Below, one piece after another: positions 30,552 to 45,015 of a stretch of 64,000 bases of DNA. Made by a program: the position numbers and the translations under genes. The notes below the pieces were generated by a model that saw nothing but the letters and a program-made list of their open reading frames with translations, searched no databases and had not been told where the DNA came from. Source of the stretch: Tetrahymena thermophila SB210 (Eukaryota; Ciliophora; Oligohymenophorea; Hymenostomatida; Tetrahymenidae); the NCBI RefSeq assembly GCF_000189635.1, contig NW_002476353.1:620001-684000 (forward strand), in the 5' to 3' direction. Position 1 is the first letter of the stretch. Every line of letters begins with the position of its first letter.

Positions 30552-33500
30552 TCATTGTTATTAGTAAAATTACTGTAGCTATAGCTCTATTCTTTGTGGG
30601 TCTTCTACTCTGCTTTAGTTACTATTTAGCCTCTTTTCTGGAGATTAAGAAAGAGAAGATTTACTTAAAAATCCAAACTTCTGTGTGAGTTTATACTTCT
30701 TTTTATATTCCAAGTACTTTTTAAGCTACTCTGGATCTACTTCATTATACCTATCAACTAAATCAGAAGCAGAGTAGTCTCTGGCTCCTGATACATAATT
30801 TCTGGTAGGAATTTTTTTCAATGCAGATGATTAATATTTCAAATTATTCTAATAAATATTCATATTTTAGAGAGCAGTTTATTATTGCTACATCATATAA
30901 TCTCTATAATTTAAATCCTAAGCCTCTCTCTGCATTCTTTGTTCTTCATCTAAGCTATGATCGTAGTACTCAATTCTATCTAACCCAAATAACTCTTAAA
31001 ACTAAAGATTTTGGTTATTATTCTCTTAATTTATGTTAAAATCATCTCTATCTTAGCTTTGGTAAGGATTATTTTATTCCATTTATTAATACCTTTAATC
31101 CATATTTTAATTATACTAATTGAGATTATTAAAATCATATCCTTCTAATCTAGATGAAGGACGGTTGTTAAAATCTTCATTTGTGCCTACATACTCATCA
31201 TAATTATTATAATTTTGCTAAATAAAAGATTCTCTTAAATCTTAAGGATTATTTCTTTGATTCTTCTGCTATTACCTAAGATAATAATTTTATTCAGATC
31301 TCATTAATTATATCTGTTTTAAGCGTTCCATATTAATTTCATCGTCTTAATCTAGAGCTTCATCAATAATCTCATCCATTTCATCTACTTAATCAAGTTT
31401 TTCTTACAAAATTTTCCTTTTACCAATCCACTCTTCTTAATCTAAATCAACAATATTATACATACTACTACTCTATTTATTATTATCAACTAAAATTTAC
31501 TAATAACTTTAATCCATGCTATTATCTATGTGCTACACTATTGAATTATCGAGCTGATTACTGCTATTTAATTGATTTGAACTTGTAATTGCATTCTATT
31601 ATTATCTTCCCTTTGAACTCATTTAAAGCTAAACAAGTACAGATTTTTAGTTATTATTCATGTTTTTATTCATTTAGTTGCTATTGTTTTGTTGCAATTT
31701 AGGAAGACGCTGATCACGTCTTAACCTATTTTTAAATTCTATTTACTACTGATAATTTAAATCTTCTTTTAAATAAACTACTCCATGTCTTTTCTTGATT
31801 GTATTTGAATCGTCAATATTGTAATATTCTGTTGACTCAATTCTATTCAAAAATGATTTTTAAGATGAATTATTTTGGTCATTTAGTTTTTTCTTTTTGA
31901 TTCTGCGAAATATTTTTTCATTAGGTTAAAAACCTGAACTCTCTCCTTCAATGTTTTCAACTTGAATATCTTAATTGTAATCGTCTTCACCTTACTCTTA
32001 TTCACTTTCTTCATCTTCTTCTTCATCATTTTCATCTTCCTCTACTATATCGCCCATGTTATCAAGCTTAGCCCTTTTACTCCTTCTTTTCTTTTATAAT
32101 TTCTCTTAATAATCTTTTACCCTGTTCTTACCAAGTATATAATCACGAATAGTTGTGTATATGCTTTACAGTTATTGCTTAATTTAAATTCTCTTTTTAA
32201 AGATAATCAAAAATCCAATGAACAGGTTTGCAAAGAAAACTAAAAATAGTAGGGCTAGCAATGTCCTATTTAAATGAACAGAAGTATCATATGAGTATTA
32301 TTATTAGTAAATCAAAAATGAGAGAATGTAGAAAAGAATCATAAATCCTTCATTAATAAGCAGTAAAGCTAAAATGTATGGGTTTACTATAGGCTTATAG
32401 AGAGCTAAATAAAAGAAGAATAGGATATACACAACCATAGTTGAAAGTATTTAAGCTGATGGTATGCTATAAAGAGTAACTAGAAGTATGCAAGTGATTA
32501 TCTTTTTAATTTAAAGCAAGACATAAAAATTCCTTTGTAAAGATTACCTCTGCCTTATTGTAAAAAACAAGAGGCACCAACGAGTAAATTGGTTGATTAA
32601 ATAAGGTTTGCGTGGTGGTTTTGACTTGAAGAAAATCTTATCAATATTTATTTTGAATATAATCTTTATAAAAAAGAAGAAATAGTAAACCAAAAAAATT
32701 ATGCATAGGGCAAAGCTGAACGAATTGTATGAAGTACTAGTATCCACATCATTAAGTTAGAGAATAACATTTAATATCATCTCATAATTAGTTAAAAAGT
32801 ACACAAACAGCATAACTGTCAAGTCTAAATAAAAGTAAACCTTATTTAAGAACCCCAACCTTTTAAGCTAAAAGTTTTTCTAACTTATTTTACAGAAGAA
32901 GATAAAAGCCCAAAGTAAAAGATGAACACCAATCAAGTAAATGCTATTATTCAAAAAGTTATTTGACTTATCATTGCTTGAAAATTTATAGTAAGAGTCT
33001 TAATTTTATATTGAGGCTAATATTCTTTAAGTTCCTTTTGATGGTTAAATTTGACTGTTTGGTGAGTTTACTTCTAAACTGAATGGCTTATTAGGCAAGT
33101 CTGTTAAATGAAATCCTTAAATAAAGTGTAATAGTTTCATAATATCTAAAGATAAAGGGATATTTGTGTATTACAGTAATGAAATTTGTTATACTACTTC
33201 AAATGAAAAAAGTAGATTGATTGGATTGCCGAAAAAATACAAATCGAAAAACATTAAACAGGGAAAAATTATAGAAAAACTCTCTGATGCTTAAACTGTG
33301 CGAAATTCATTTCCTATAGAAGAAACACACTCATTCTCCATTAAATCAGAAAATCCTGGATCACACTCACAAACAGATTAATAAGGCAGTCTAACTACAG
33401 TTTTGTCTGGCTGAATATACTCTCTTCCTCTATTATCCCAACACAAAGTACATTGGTTATAGTTATATCCAGTGCATTGTTTGCAACTAAAGTGGCATTC

Positions 33501-36500
33501 TATTTTCAAAGTATATTAAATAAAAAGGTTATTCATGTTTAATTTATTTGTTAAATTACGCTTGCATGTCTGTTTGTCGTATTTATAATATCCATCAGGA
33601 CAGCTATCACAAGTTCTATTAGGAATATTTACTATTTTTCCATCAGGGCAATTTTCAATACATTATTAATCATTCAAAAAGTTGTCAGCAGAACACTATG
33701 AGCAAATTATATTTTTCTAACTTAAATTAGTAGATAAAGTATTTGAACATAATTAACATTAAGTCGGACACAACTGACAAGTTCTCATATTATTATTTTA
33801 ATTTTAACTTTTTGGACTAACTTAAGAAATTGGCAGTAATTATTCATAATATCCATTTGGGCAAGTAGCAACGCATTAATTATTAACCAAGGCGAACCCA
33901 GATTTGCAAGTTATGCAATTATCAAAGAATTTACCATAGCATTCTAAACAGCCTGGATCACATTTTTTGCAAGCATTATTAGTTACATCAGGATAGAATC
34001 CTATTTAACAAGAAGACGAACAGTAATCTCCATTAGAAAAAGTTCCACTCTAAAGGTATTTATTTATTTATAAATTATTTATTGCATTTTCTTATAATTA
34101 AATAAATATTTTACTGGACAGATAGTATAGCAAACTCCATTATATAAATAGCTACCACTTTAACAACTTTGGCAATTTGAAGAAAGTCCTCCTTATAATT
34201 AAATAAGATATTTTTTTTACTTATTGTACAAAGATCTAAAAAAATTACCAGAACAGGTCTTGCATGAAGGATCACAATCTTTGCAAATTCTAAGTTATCT
34301 ATTAGCATATTAATTGGAAGGGCAGAGTAAAACACATTGATTACTATTGTTTAAAAAGTATGGATAGAAACAGTCTATACAATTTTAAGAATCTTAGCAA
34401 TTTGCACAATTTTAGGAACACAGCATGCAAACTCTCTAAGTGCTATTCACTATAACTCCTATTAGTTTTTATTTTGAGTATAAATAAAATTTTATGAAAG
34501 TAAATCATTTCTTAATACCATATGTTCTAATTGGGCAGGCCATTTCACATGTGTTAGTTAATTACGAACCCCATTTAGGTAAGCTGCATTACTGTACACA
34601 AGTTGAGCCATCTAAGTAGTAGCTAGGATTGCACTTTTAGCAAGATGATAAGCCAGTACATATAGCACATTCACTTGGGCATGGAAGACAAGTTTTACTT
34701 GCTGCGTCTCCATAGTATTAATCAGGACAATAATCGCAGTTACCTTAAAATTTAAAGTATGGAGGAGCACCTATTAATAATTATAATCAAATCAAATTTT
34801 AATTTAAAATATTATTAATCTTACATTAGTTGCAATTGTTATTCTAACCTCCAGTACATCCATCGCATGCAGGATGACAAAGTGTGCATAATCTTGTATT
34901 AACATTAGGATAAAAATTTGGTTAGCATGAATTCACACAAGTCAAAGATGCCTAATCTCCAAATGTTGGGGTATCACAAGTTACTTTACAAAAACTTCCT
35001 GAAGCACTTATGGAGAGAAATAGTGGAGAATTACAAGTTGTACAAAAATTAGGACCTCCTCCATTACATTCTTTGCAAGAAGTATCACAAATTTAGCAAA
35101 TTCTATTAGTATCAGGATAATATCCAGGTTTGCAGTTAGCTATACAAACAGTACCTTAAAGAACTAAAATTCCTATTAAGTAATAAATATTAAATATTAG
35201 TTATCAATTATTTAAGGTTTACCTGAGCATCCAGAGCACTAGTTATTTGAAGGACCAAAGCATTAAGAGCAAGTCGGATTACATGGATTGCATTTTCTTG
35301 GAGTAGATGTAGCATCTGGGTAGTACTATGCAGGGCAATTTTACCCTTGAACGCATAGTTTCGGAACACTTATCTTTTTATAATTAAAATTAATTAATAC
35401 AAATAAACAAATAAATTTACTTACATCATTTCCATATAAATCTTAAGGAAAAGCTGGACAATTGCTCACACACTATAATGAAGAAACAATGTAATATGGT
35501 TAGGCTCCTGATTAATTACATGTTAGACAATTTGTATTTGTACCTCCTATGAGTTTTCAGTTTTATATTTATAAATAAATTTTTTAAGTTAAACAAATTT
35601 TTAATAGTTTTACAATAAAGTTAATTCCATAAATTCTCATATATTCTACCTTACCCAACCCTCCCATAAATTAAAAATTCTTTAATATTTGTTTATAAAT
35701 ATTTACAAATATGGTAAATATTTTTTATGTGAAAATATTAAGAATATATGGTATGTTTCATGTGAATTTTTTATCAAATTTATTAGGATTTTTAAAAATA
35801 AATAAATATTTTCTTTTACCATTACAAGTTAAGCAACTAGAATCGCAAGGTTTACAAGTTCCACTAACAGTATCACCATATGTGCTGCCTTAACAAACCT
35901 TACATTTAAAATCAACAGGATCCACAAACATATTTGTTTTACAAGTCAAGCAATGAACTGCAGTTCCAGAACATGTTAAGCAATTATTGTCGCAGTTTGT
36001 GCAGACTTAATTTAAAGAATATTAACCGTCAGGACATCTATTAGATTATTTAGAAAAAATATGATATTTTTGAAATTTTATTATAGAAATTTATTACTTT
36101 GTGACACATGTGCTTAATGAGAGAGAATAGCCAGTAACACAGGTCACGCAAACATTACCTTAGTACTGACTACAAGTTAAGCAAGGACTTATACAACTAA
36201 ATATTTAACGTTTAGTGCTATCTATGTAATAGGAATCACTAGGTCTATCATTAACGCATATATTATTGAATAGTAAATAGTTTTTCGAATTATCAGTAGT
36301 ACATTATTAACAAGTATTGGCTGCATTAGCTATAGTAAAAAAATTAAGCATAAAAAATGAAATCTTAATGATAATTTATGTTACATTAGCATTATATACA
36401 ATCAGTATCTGCACACGGTACACACTAACTACCGACTAAAACTTTAGCAAGTGGGCAAGTACTAACACATTTTCCAAATATATCTCCAACATCTGTTTAA

Positions 36501-38026
36501 ATTTATATTAATTTTTTATTCATTTAAATTAATCTTTTTACTAATTGGGTTCAAGTATCTTAGGCTTTAGCATGAAGTGCATAAGAGATCGCTGGAACCT
36601 GTGCATGTTGCACAACTCTGATTACAAGGCTAGCACTTTAAGGTAAAGGTATCTGGATAAGTTCCAGGAATACAAGAAGTTCCTGCAACACAAGTGAAAT
36701 TTTGAAGATACAATAAAGGATTATTTGTGTTTCTTTTTGAGTTAAAATAAATGAAATAGAAATCACTCAAATCTTTAAATAATTTATGAGTACTTACTTG
36801 CATGATAAACATTAATTTTGTGAAGGTCCGTAACATGTATCACAGCTATTATAACAAGGTTAGCAAATTAAACATGGTGAAGTTAAACATGGTGCTTGTT
36901 AATATTATGGATAAAACCCTGGATTACAAATACACATATTGTTACTAAGATTTGCATTTGTAACACATGACGCACAAGTATCGAATGTATCACCTGTACA
37001 AGTTGCACAGCTTGAATGACAAGCATCAACATCTAATTCAAAATCTGATATAGCAAAGCTTAACTATTTAAATAGTAATTAATTTATTTTAAATAAATTG
37101 TTTTAATTTTAAATAATTACAGCACTAGATTAAAGCAAAAAGTTATTTGTTATAGCGAAATTTACATTCAGATTAGAATGTGCAAAAGTTAGACTAAAAG
37201 CATATTTTTATTCAAATGATGGATTAATTTAGCACTAATATGGCGAGCCATCAGTATAAGAAAAAGACAATTTTTGAGCAAATGGATTGCACACATAAGA
37301 TACAGTGTTGTAATCTCCACAAAAAGTAACTACACTTGATGCCGAAGCTACTGCCTGAGTAGCAATAAAATACCCATTAAATTTAATTCTTATCTAAAAT
37401 ATTTAATAGCATTTAGTTTAACTCAATTTAAGGTTGAAAATTTTCAATAACAAATAAATAAATAGTATTTTTAAAAAAATTTATATGTGTAATACATTTT
37501 TATGTGGAGGAAGACTAGAATAAGATTTAATCAATATAACGCCTGTTCCAAATTTTCCTTATCCTCCAAAAATCTTTTATTGCGAAGCTAAGAATTTTAT
37601 ATGTAAATATAAAGCATTTATTATTAACATTTTAGGTAAATGCTTAACAATTAAGCATTTTCTACAATTATATATTTAAAGTTTGATATATAAAGAATAA
37701 ATATATTTTTATACCATTTTGATTGCATACACTTGAAGGAGTAGTTGAAACTATAATTTATATTTAATTAAAATTAACATTAATGCTTTTTTAGATAAAT
37801 TTACCTCCGATTATTTACCAATTCTTTAGTGTATTAGGCCAGCTAGTACCTACAAATTCTGTATTTATCTAGCGCCAGGCTGTTTATAATAGTGAGGATT
37901 AATATTTTGATTAACTTTTTTATAAAAGAGGAATGGATGATAAAAAATTTTACTGGTGTAAGCTGAATGAATTAAGTAAAAAAGGAAAACTATTGTTTTA
38001 GATACAAAAGAAGCTTATATCTTCAT
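30552..38026 (-). CDS. Large cysteine-rich, multi-pass receptor-like membrane protein
   Basis: The start ATG 38026 opens a signal peptide (KTIVFLFYLIHSAYTS). A 300-residue N-terminal region follows, then about 4 kb (37,050-33,350) of furin/growth-factor-receptor-type cysteine repeats with CxxC spacing, cut by at least a dozen short introns. Next come roughly six to seven membrane segments (about 32,980-32,200; for example IYLIGVHLLLWAFIFFC, FALCIIFLVYYFFFFI, LLALLFLVFFANLFI) and a long polar cytoplasmic tail rich in Gln, Asn, Asp and Ser ending at TGA 30554-30552. Ciliate genomes carry large families with this architecture, often called growth-factor-receptor cysteine-rich or IGFBP-like proteins; ligand and signalling route are unknown. 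I read the exon frames over the signal peptide, the membrane region and the tail; individual introns in the cysteine region were not all fixed. Confidence 0.75.
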
Positions 38027-38443
38027 AGATTTTAATAAATACGAACAATTAATTGGCTTTAATATTCTTCAAAAATTATTAAATTAATTAAATTTTGAAA
38101 TTAAAAAGTATTTGTTGCTAAATAAATATTTAAAAGATGACAAATATAATAATAATTACTATTCAAAGATTCCACTATATTTACTCATAATTTATTTACA
38201 TCCATAATTTTTTTCAAACAAATAATTAATTACATTTATTTATATACTCAGATATCTTATAAAAAAGTTCATATAATAAATTTTCAAAATATTTTACTGC
38301 TTATAATTTTTGAAAAATAAATAATAAATATTGCTGTTTGCTTAAATTTTTAAATAGCAAACTTAAATGAAGATAAAAGTTTATATTGTCTTTTATAAAT
38401 AACATCTTTATATTTTACTGTTTTTATATTTTTATATTTTTCT
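38027..38443. other. Spacer between two minus-strand genes
   Basis: AT-rich, no feature. It should hold the promoter of the cysteine-rich gene. Confidence 0.5.
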
Positions 38444-41262
38444 TCATTATTTTTTTCCATTTAGTAATTGCTGCTACTATCTTCTCAGCTCTTCAGCTTC
38501 CTCTTCTGCTTTCATCATTTCAAGCTACTTATCAAGGTCGTCTAAATCAGAAATGTGCTTTTATTTAACTGCTTGAATTTATGTTTGAATTTAAACTTTT
38601 TATTTCTTCTCTTCATTTTCTACTAAATAGCTTCCGCCTGTACCTAATGTTTTCATAGTACTACTAGTATCAACTCTTTTACTATCATAGCTTTTATTTG
38701 CTATAGTACTGTTATTTTTAACATCTTATATTGACTATGATTTTTTGAGAATACCATTATATGAGGTATTATTAACTTTAGGTGAAGTTGTATTTGAAAT
38801 CTTAGGTGTACTAGCATCACCTTTTATGGATTTTTATGTTCTCAATGGGCTCTTTGTTGCAGTTTTAGTGTTATTAACAGTAGATTGCTTTTTTTAAGAA
38901 GTAGATTTATCCGGAATTTATTATTTATTTAACAAGCTGGTGCTTTTACTACTTAGTAACCCTTTTTAATTTTATTAGTCATCTTATGTTTTTAAAGCTT
39001 CATTCAATTACAGCTTTTGATCTTTACTTTATTGTTAATCCTATATTGATTAACTTTGTTCGAAATATTAATTAATATCATTTGTTTGCATTTAACTCTA
39101 CTGCTTTTAATTCATTTATTAGTTATTAACATAGCTTGCTTATTATTAGCTGAGAGAATTACTTAAATTTGGGTTAAAACTGCTACTAATATTATTATTT
39201 AAACCTTATTTATATTAATTAACAGCAGAAAATTATGGCTCAGAGAAAAGTACTTGAGTTGGAGATGAATATCCACTCTTCACAAATTAATTAGGAGTGC
39301 TGTATTAATAATTTTTAGAAATTTATTGAGCTGTATTTTAATAAGACATAGGCTGGTTTCCTTAAATATTGTTTGATCTTCTTAGGTCATCTTAATTTTC
39401 TTATTTTTCAATTAAAAACTACTAAATCATATTTTTATTATTTTAATCTATAGATTCACTAGCGTTTTATAGACTATGAGAATTTTTTAAAAGGTACTGC
39501 TAAAAAGCTTAGCTATTAAGATGATCTGAATCATCTATCATTCTATTTTCTAGCCCTACTTATTTATTAGAAGTTGCTTCATTGGCAATTTAAATGTTGT
39601 TTTTAATATGACTTTGACTAAAATTTCCAATATTTTAATTTTCGTAATTGAATGGCTCTAAAGACTATTTTCTGTCAAATATCTCTTGTTATTAAAGTTG
39701 TTATTAAGCTTTAAGATACTGATTTTAATTGTTTTGCTTAGAGTACTATTGCAAAATTCCATTTTACTATTGAAGCTAATTTTATTATTCTGATTCCATT
39801 TCTTCCTTTTTACCTTATTTTATTTGGTCTTAAAATGCTATTAATTGCTATTATTAAAACTATTGTAAAAGCTCCTATTAATATAACGATGGCTGTAGCT
39901 AACCCTACATCTAAGCACTTAGTAAGTTATTTTAAGAACTAAATTTTGTGACTCTACTAGCTTTATTTTTAGTTGTGCCTTCATCTTCAATTATTGAAAT
40001 ATTAGTTACAGGATTTCCCTGTAAAAACAGCTATTAAGGAGAAGGAGAAGATTGATTGTTATTACTACTACTGCCAAATAATAAATTATTTATCCCATTA
40101 GCTCCTATTCCTTGAGAAGAACTAGGTCTAATTTACTCTTATTCATAAAAGAGTGCAAGAATATCAATGTTAAATCGTAGCAACTTTAACAATAGATCAG
40201 GATAATTCTAGGGGTCAGTAAATAAATTTTCAAATGACTCCTTATTAAAAAAATTTTTAATAAACAAAGATTATAGATTTTTATTTTTTCTTTGAGCTAT
40301 GAATTGTTAAAATATTTTTCTTTGAACTTCCAACTCTTTAATAAAATAGATAGTCTATTTTTCGACTTCAGCTTTTGATTGAAATTCTGCTAGAATGGCT
40401 TCTTGTTATTAAATTTTGCTTTACAATTATTCTAAATTTCCTTTTAAATTTTTATTAATTTGCTAAATTGTATTAATTTAAATGGATTTTTTCTCAAGCT
40501 ATGTTTTGTATTCATCTTTTTCTTGCTCAATTTGATTTAATTTTTCCTATTTTTTTAAATTTAAGTTGAAACAAGAGTAGTCAGAAAATATTATGTAAAC
40601 AAAGTTGGTTGTTTATAAAAATTAATTGTTGAATAATTTATTTTTTTATTTATTTTTACCTACAAATCTTCGAATTATTTGTTCAATTCACTAACATGCT
40701 TCTTTATTTACTCGTTTTTATTTGTTTGTGACTGATATTCTTGCAATTTGTTCTTATGCTATAAGTTATTTTCTTATAAAAGACTTATTTAATTTTTCAA
40801 TTAGTTCAACTAATTCATTAGATTTTATATATTGCTTTTATATTCTAAATTGATTTGTCTCTCGCTTGTAAGTTAATTCAAGAGATTTGATTAGTTTTAC
40901 TATGCAGCAAGCAAATCTCTTTAGTATTGTTATAGTTTTTGCTATAAATTTGTTACCATAATACATTGAGCTTAAATTTAATTTTACAGTTCATTGCTGC
41001 TATTATTGATATTATTTACACTTTAGTAAGACTTTAGCTATCGGATATTTCTTGTAACATTATTCGAGCTTCCAATTTTTTCGCTTTCTGCCTCATCTTC
41101 TAACATAGCAGTGTTTTAAAATGTATCTATTTTATTTTGAAGATCGTTTTAGAACCTATAATAGTTTTTACTGTTCTATTTAGGAAGTGTTTTTACTTCT
41201 ATGCTTCCTTAATTCTATAAATAATTCTAGCTTTAGCTCTTATTTAGCTAGTTTAATATCAT
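38444..41262 (-). CDS. Glutamine-rich coiled-coil protein
   Basis: Two exons (41262-40660 and 40546-38444) with a 113-base intron give 901 residues ending at TGA 38444. Residues 1-320 form a long coiled coil rich in Gln, Asn, Leu and Lys (LQSLFIKNFFNKESF at its end). A Ser-rich stretch with RPSSSQGIG and SSSNNNQSSPSP follows, then a Gln/Asn-dense middle, a Ser/Thr/Lys segment (KTATKSPLRTQKS) with many possible phosphorylation sites, and a final charged helix (DLDKQLEMMKAEEEAEELRR). No catalytic domain. Such proteins are usually cytoskeletal or basal-body components, but nothing here fixes the role. An in-frame TGA just ahead of ATG 41262 supports the start. Confidence 0.75.
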
Positions 41263-42321
41263 CTCATCCTCGTGGTTGGAACTTTTATGATAAAAATAAT
41301 TTCAACAATTAAATCAGTAGAATTAACATATTATTAAATTCCTCAACATAAATAAAACAAATTCTAGTTTTTAGTAAAATTTTTCTATTATTCCTTATAA
41401 AAGTAAACAAAAATATTGTATTTTTACTTAAAACTGTTCTCTTAATTCCTATCTAAAAATTTCTGCATCATTTTTTTCAAAGCATTTTTCTCTAAATTCA
41501 GTATTTCAATATGCTAATGGGCCTTCTAAAGCTCTTGTTCCTATGAATATAAATAACTAATATAGCATTAGTAAATGTAAAAATTGAAAAGGAGAGCAAT
41601 CTAATTTTTTACATAGTTTATCATCTTAATATGAATTATGACTTATCTATTTAAATTTAAGAAACCTATTTAAAAATTTTATCTATCTAGCTATCTATCT
41701 ATCTATATCTCTATTTATATAAATATTTAGTTGGTTAAGTTAATCAAAAACAAAAATTCAAAAGATTTCAGTATATTTACTATCTTTTAAATTTTAATAA
41801 ATTACTATTAATCTTATCAAAATATAAATTGAATTACACTATATTGTACAAAAAGAATTTATTTGTTAAAGAATATTTTGAATTAAATACTAATCTACAA
41901 AATAAAAAATAAATTAAATGCGATAGAAATTAACACAACATTTGTATCTATCCTAATTGCAAATTTATGATATCTTTAATTCATCATCTAAATATTTAAA
42001 TTATTCAAAACGAATAAGCAAACGATCAATCTAATTGAAACATATTTGTAATTTTTTAATGCAAGAATAATAAATTATAAAAAGAACTAAAAACATGTTT
42101 TGTTTATTATTCAATCTCTAACAAAAATGAACATTCACTTTAATAAAATATGATTTAAATTTTCCTTATTTATTACTAATTCCTGTTAAATTTTTTTATT
42201 TTTATCTTTTCATATTTTAAAGAATAAAATTTTTCCATATACTTGATATAAAATAATGGTGCTTTTTAATAATTAACATTTATGTGTAAATAATATATTT
42301 TGTCTCTTAATAAATATATAA

Positions 42322-42440
42322 TCTAAATCCTCATTAATTAAGAGCCATATAAATTAAGGGCCAAAAAAAATTTTTTAATTTAATTATGGGTCTCAAAGTA
42401 GGCTCCAAAGATGGGTGCCTATAATTAATGAGGATTTAGA
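42322..42440. repeat. Short element with perfect terminal inverted repeats (copy 2)
   Basis: tctaaatcctcattaatta (42322-42340) and taattaatgaggatttaga (42422-42440) are exact 19-base inverted repeats. The 81-base interior is G/C-richer than its flanks (agggcc, tatgggtctc, atgggtgcc). The ends match those at 8345-8449, so both belong to one small non-coding family. Confidence 0.7.
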
Positions 42441-43064
42441 ATATATTTATTTATTCACTAATAAATATCAAAAATGTTTTCAAAATGTTTATTTTTTTGA
42501 TATTAATTGTAGGATTAATTATTTATATAAATTTTATTAATTTAATTTGTTTTTAAATTAATAAATCTATCTATTAATATCAATATAAATAAGAATCTTT
42601 ATCAACGAATAAATTTTGTCTTTTGATATTATTAATCGATATTTTATAGATGGATATTTATTTTTTTTCCTAGGTTTATTATTATTTTTTTATGGTTAGT
42701 AATAAAATATTTTCTTTGCTAAATTTTTTGATATTTGTTACATTTTTTATACATTTTATTGTAGATATTAACTTAAATTTTTATTAATAAGATTTATATC
42801 TAAGAACTAAATATATAATGCATTATTAAATTAAAAAAACTGTAAACACTAAATATGAGATAATTAATTGTTTTAGTTCTTTTAAAACAAATGTAAACTG
42901 ACTGCTAAATATATTTTTAAGTAAAAAAATTCATTTAAATTTCTTTTAATTGTTTATAAAATTGTGTAACATATTCTATTTATTATGTTTGGTGTTAAAA
43001 ATAATTATAATATTATTATTTTAAATGGTATTTATGCTTCATTAAAGAAGAAAAACCTTGAAAT

Positions 43065-43181
43065 ATGCCTAAAACAATTAAATCAGGAAATATATTTGAG
43101 CAAGCAGATCAGATAATATCAAAATCAGTGTTCCACCAAGTATATTAGTTCTAGAGTAAAGTATTAGCACAAATTGTTTGA
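43065..43181 (+). CDS. Small open frame, 38 residues, doubtful
   Basis: ATG 43065 to TGA 43181. The peptide (MPKTIKSGNIFEQADQIISK, then SVFHQVYQFQSKVLAQIV) has more varied composition than random AT-rich DNA, and the DNA is locally less AT-rich. It may be an exon of an unrecognised gene or chance. Confidence 0.2.
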
Positions 43182-45015
43182 CATACATTATTTTTTGTAT
43201 TTATCAAAACTTAAAAAATTTTAGAGTTAAATTTAAAATAACTAAAAAGAATTAAATATTAATTTATAAAAAACATTTGAATTAGATTTAAAGCTGTAAA
43301 CAAAAATTAGAGAGATAAATATTCAACATTTTATAAAATTTGTAATTATAAGGTTAATTTTAATGTGAAATCATAAATTTATTGACAATAATATTCAACT
43401 TCTTTTTTATTTTTATTGTTTAATTAAAAGAGAAAGAAGTAAATAAAAAATAATTATTAAAAGCGTACAATAATAAACCAACATCAGGTATTAGCTAACT
43501 ATTTTTTATTTTCAAAAGGATAGCAAACACCTCATATGTTTAAAATTTATTATATTGTTAGCTTTATGTAATAAATAAACGCTAATTTCTTTTTTTATTT
43601 GATAAAATAAAATTCTTTAGGTATAATTGTACATTTTTTTCAAAGTCACTTAAAAAAAAATTTATTTGACTCAAAAAAGTAATCAAACTGTTGCTAGTGA
43701 TTGATATTGATTTTTGAAATTCTAATAAGACATTGCAGAAAGAAATATTAAACTAGCTATGATCTTAAAAAAAATTTATTTATTTTTTAATCAAAGTGTA
43801 AACAAATTTGAGTATATTAATAAAAACTCAGCAACACTGACTCAGTCAATCTTTAATATTTTAAGATTTCATATTATTAACCTACTTAACTAAAAATATA
43901 TTTTTAAATAAAAATAAAATTTAGTTTTGCTTAACTAAATTATTTATTTAGGATTTTTTAAAAAATCAAAAACATATCAATTTTATATTAGTTCTAATCA
44001 AAGTTATTATTTTAGCTTAGACTAAAATTTATGAAAATTTTAAATTAAATCAACTTATTCTTAATAGAACTAATGATTTTAGTTTAATTTAAATTGGATG
44101 TTAGTATAAAATTTATGAATATAAATTTGTCTGTTACTTTATGATACTCTAAAAAATATGCTATTAATTTTCATTAGTAAAAAATTTTTTAAATCGAAGA
44201 AGCTGAGAAGATTAATACATTAAATTAGAAATGCTTTTATTTAAATTATACTTTTGTCTATTAAAATCAAAAATGGATTATTGTATTTATTATATTTTGT
44301 TAAGCATTGCTAGATTGATTATACATTTTGTACGTCTCAAAATTATGCAATCGTAAAAAAATTGTTTTTATTAATTGGAATTACGTCAAAAAATTCTAGA
44401 TTATTTCGTTATAATTTAAAAATTTAATGATTATAACTTTTTTTAATTATACATCTAAGATTACAAAATAAGATTTAATAAGAAATTGAGAAAGCTTCTT
44501 AACTTGCTTGCTATGTTTCTAAGCAAATAATGTAAGAAAGTAAATTAAAAATAATATCCTTTATTATGTAAAATATAATATATTTAATAATGTAAGCTAC
44601 AAACAATAGAAGTATCAGAGAGATTCTAATTAATTAAATAAATCAATATTTTATTATTTGTTTACTTATCAATTTCATCATTTGCTTAACTTAATTTATC
44701 AATTAGTAGAACGAAAAATTTTAATTAGAATCCAGGTAAATTACAGTACAAACCTTTCTGGTAAAATTCTATCTCTATTTTTTAAAGCGCTTAATGGATA
44801 ATGTATAAAGTTATTAATTCTATAAACAGTATTTAGTCTTTTTATATATTTACAAATCATACTGGCATTTACATAAAACATATATTTAGATAAAAAATTT
44901 AATAAGCAAATAACTAAAAACTTGCACAATTTATAAAACAAAATCACAATTTATTTTATTGTTTCTGCAGATGATATCCTAAGAAAAATAAATAACAAAA
45001 AGTAAATTCGATATT

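Larger units (their letters stand above)
41263..45015. other. Long spacer ahead of the first transporter
   Basis: 3.75 kb of AT-rich DNA with a TATC microsatellite at about 41684-41714, a short inverted-repeat element at 42322-42440 and a small open frame at 43065-43181. The minus-strand frame at 44741-44947 has mixed composition in its last third but no start context or family, so it was left out. Confidence 0.5.
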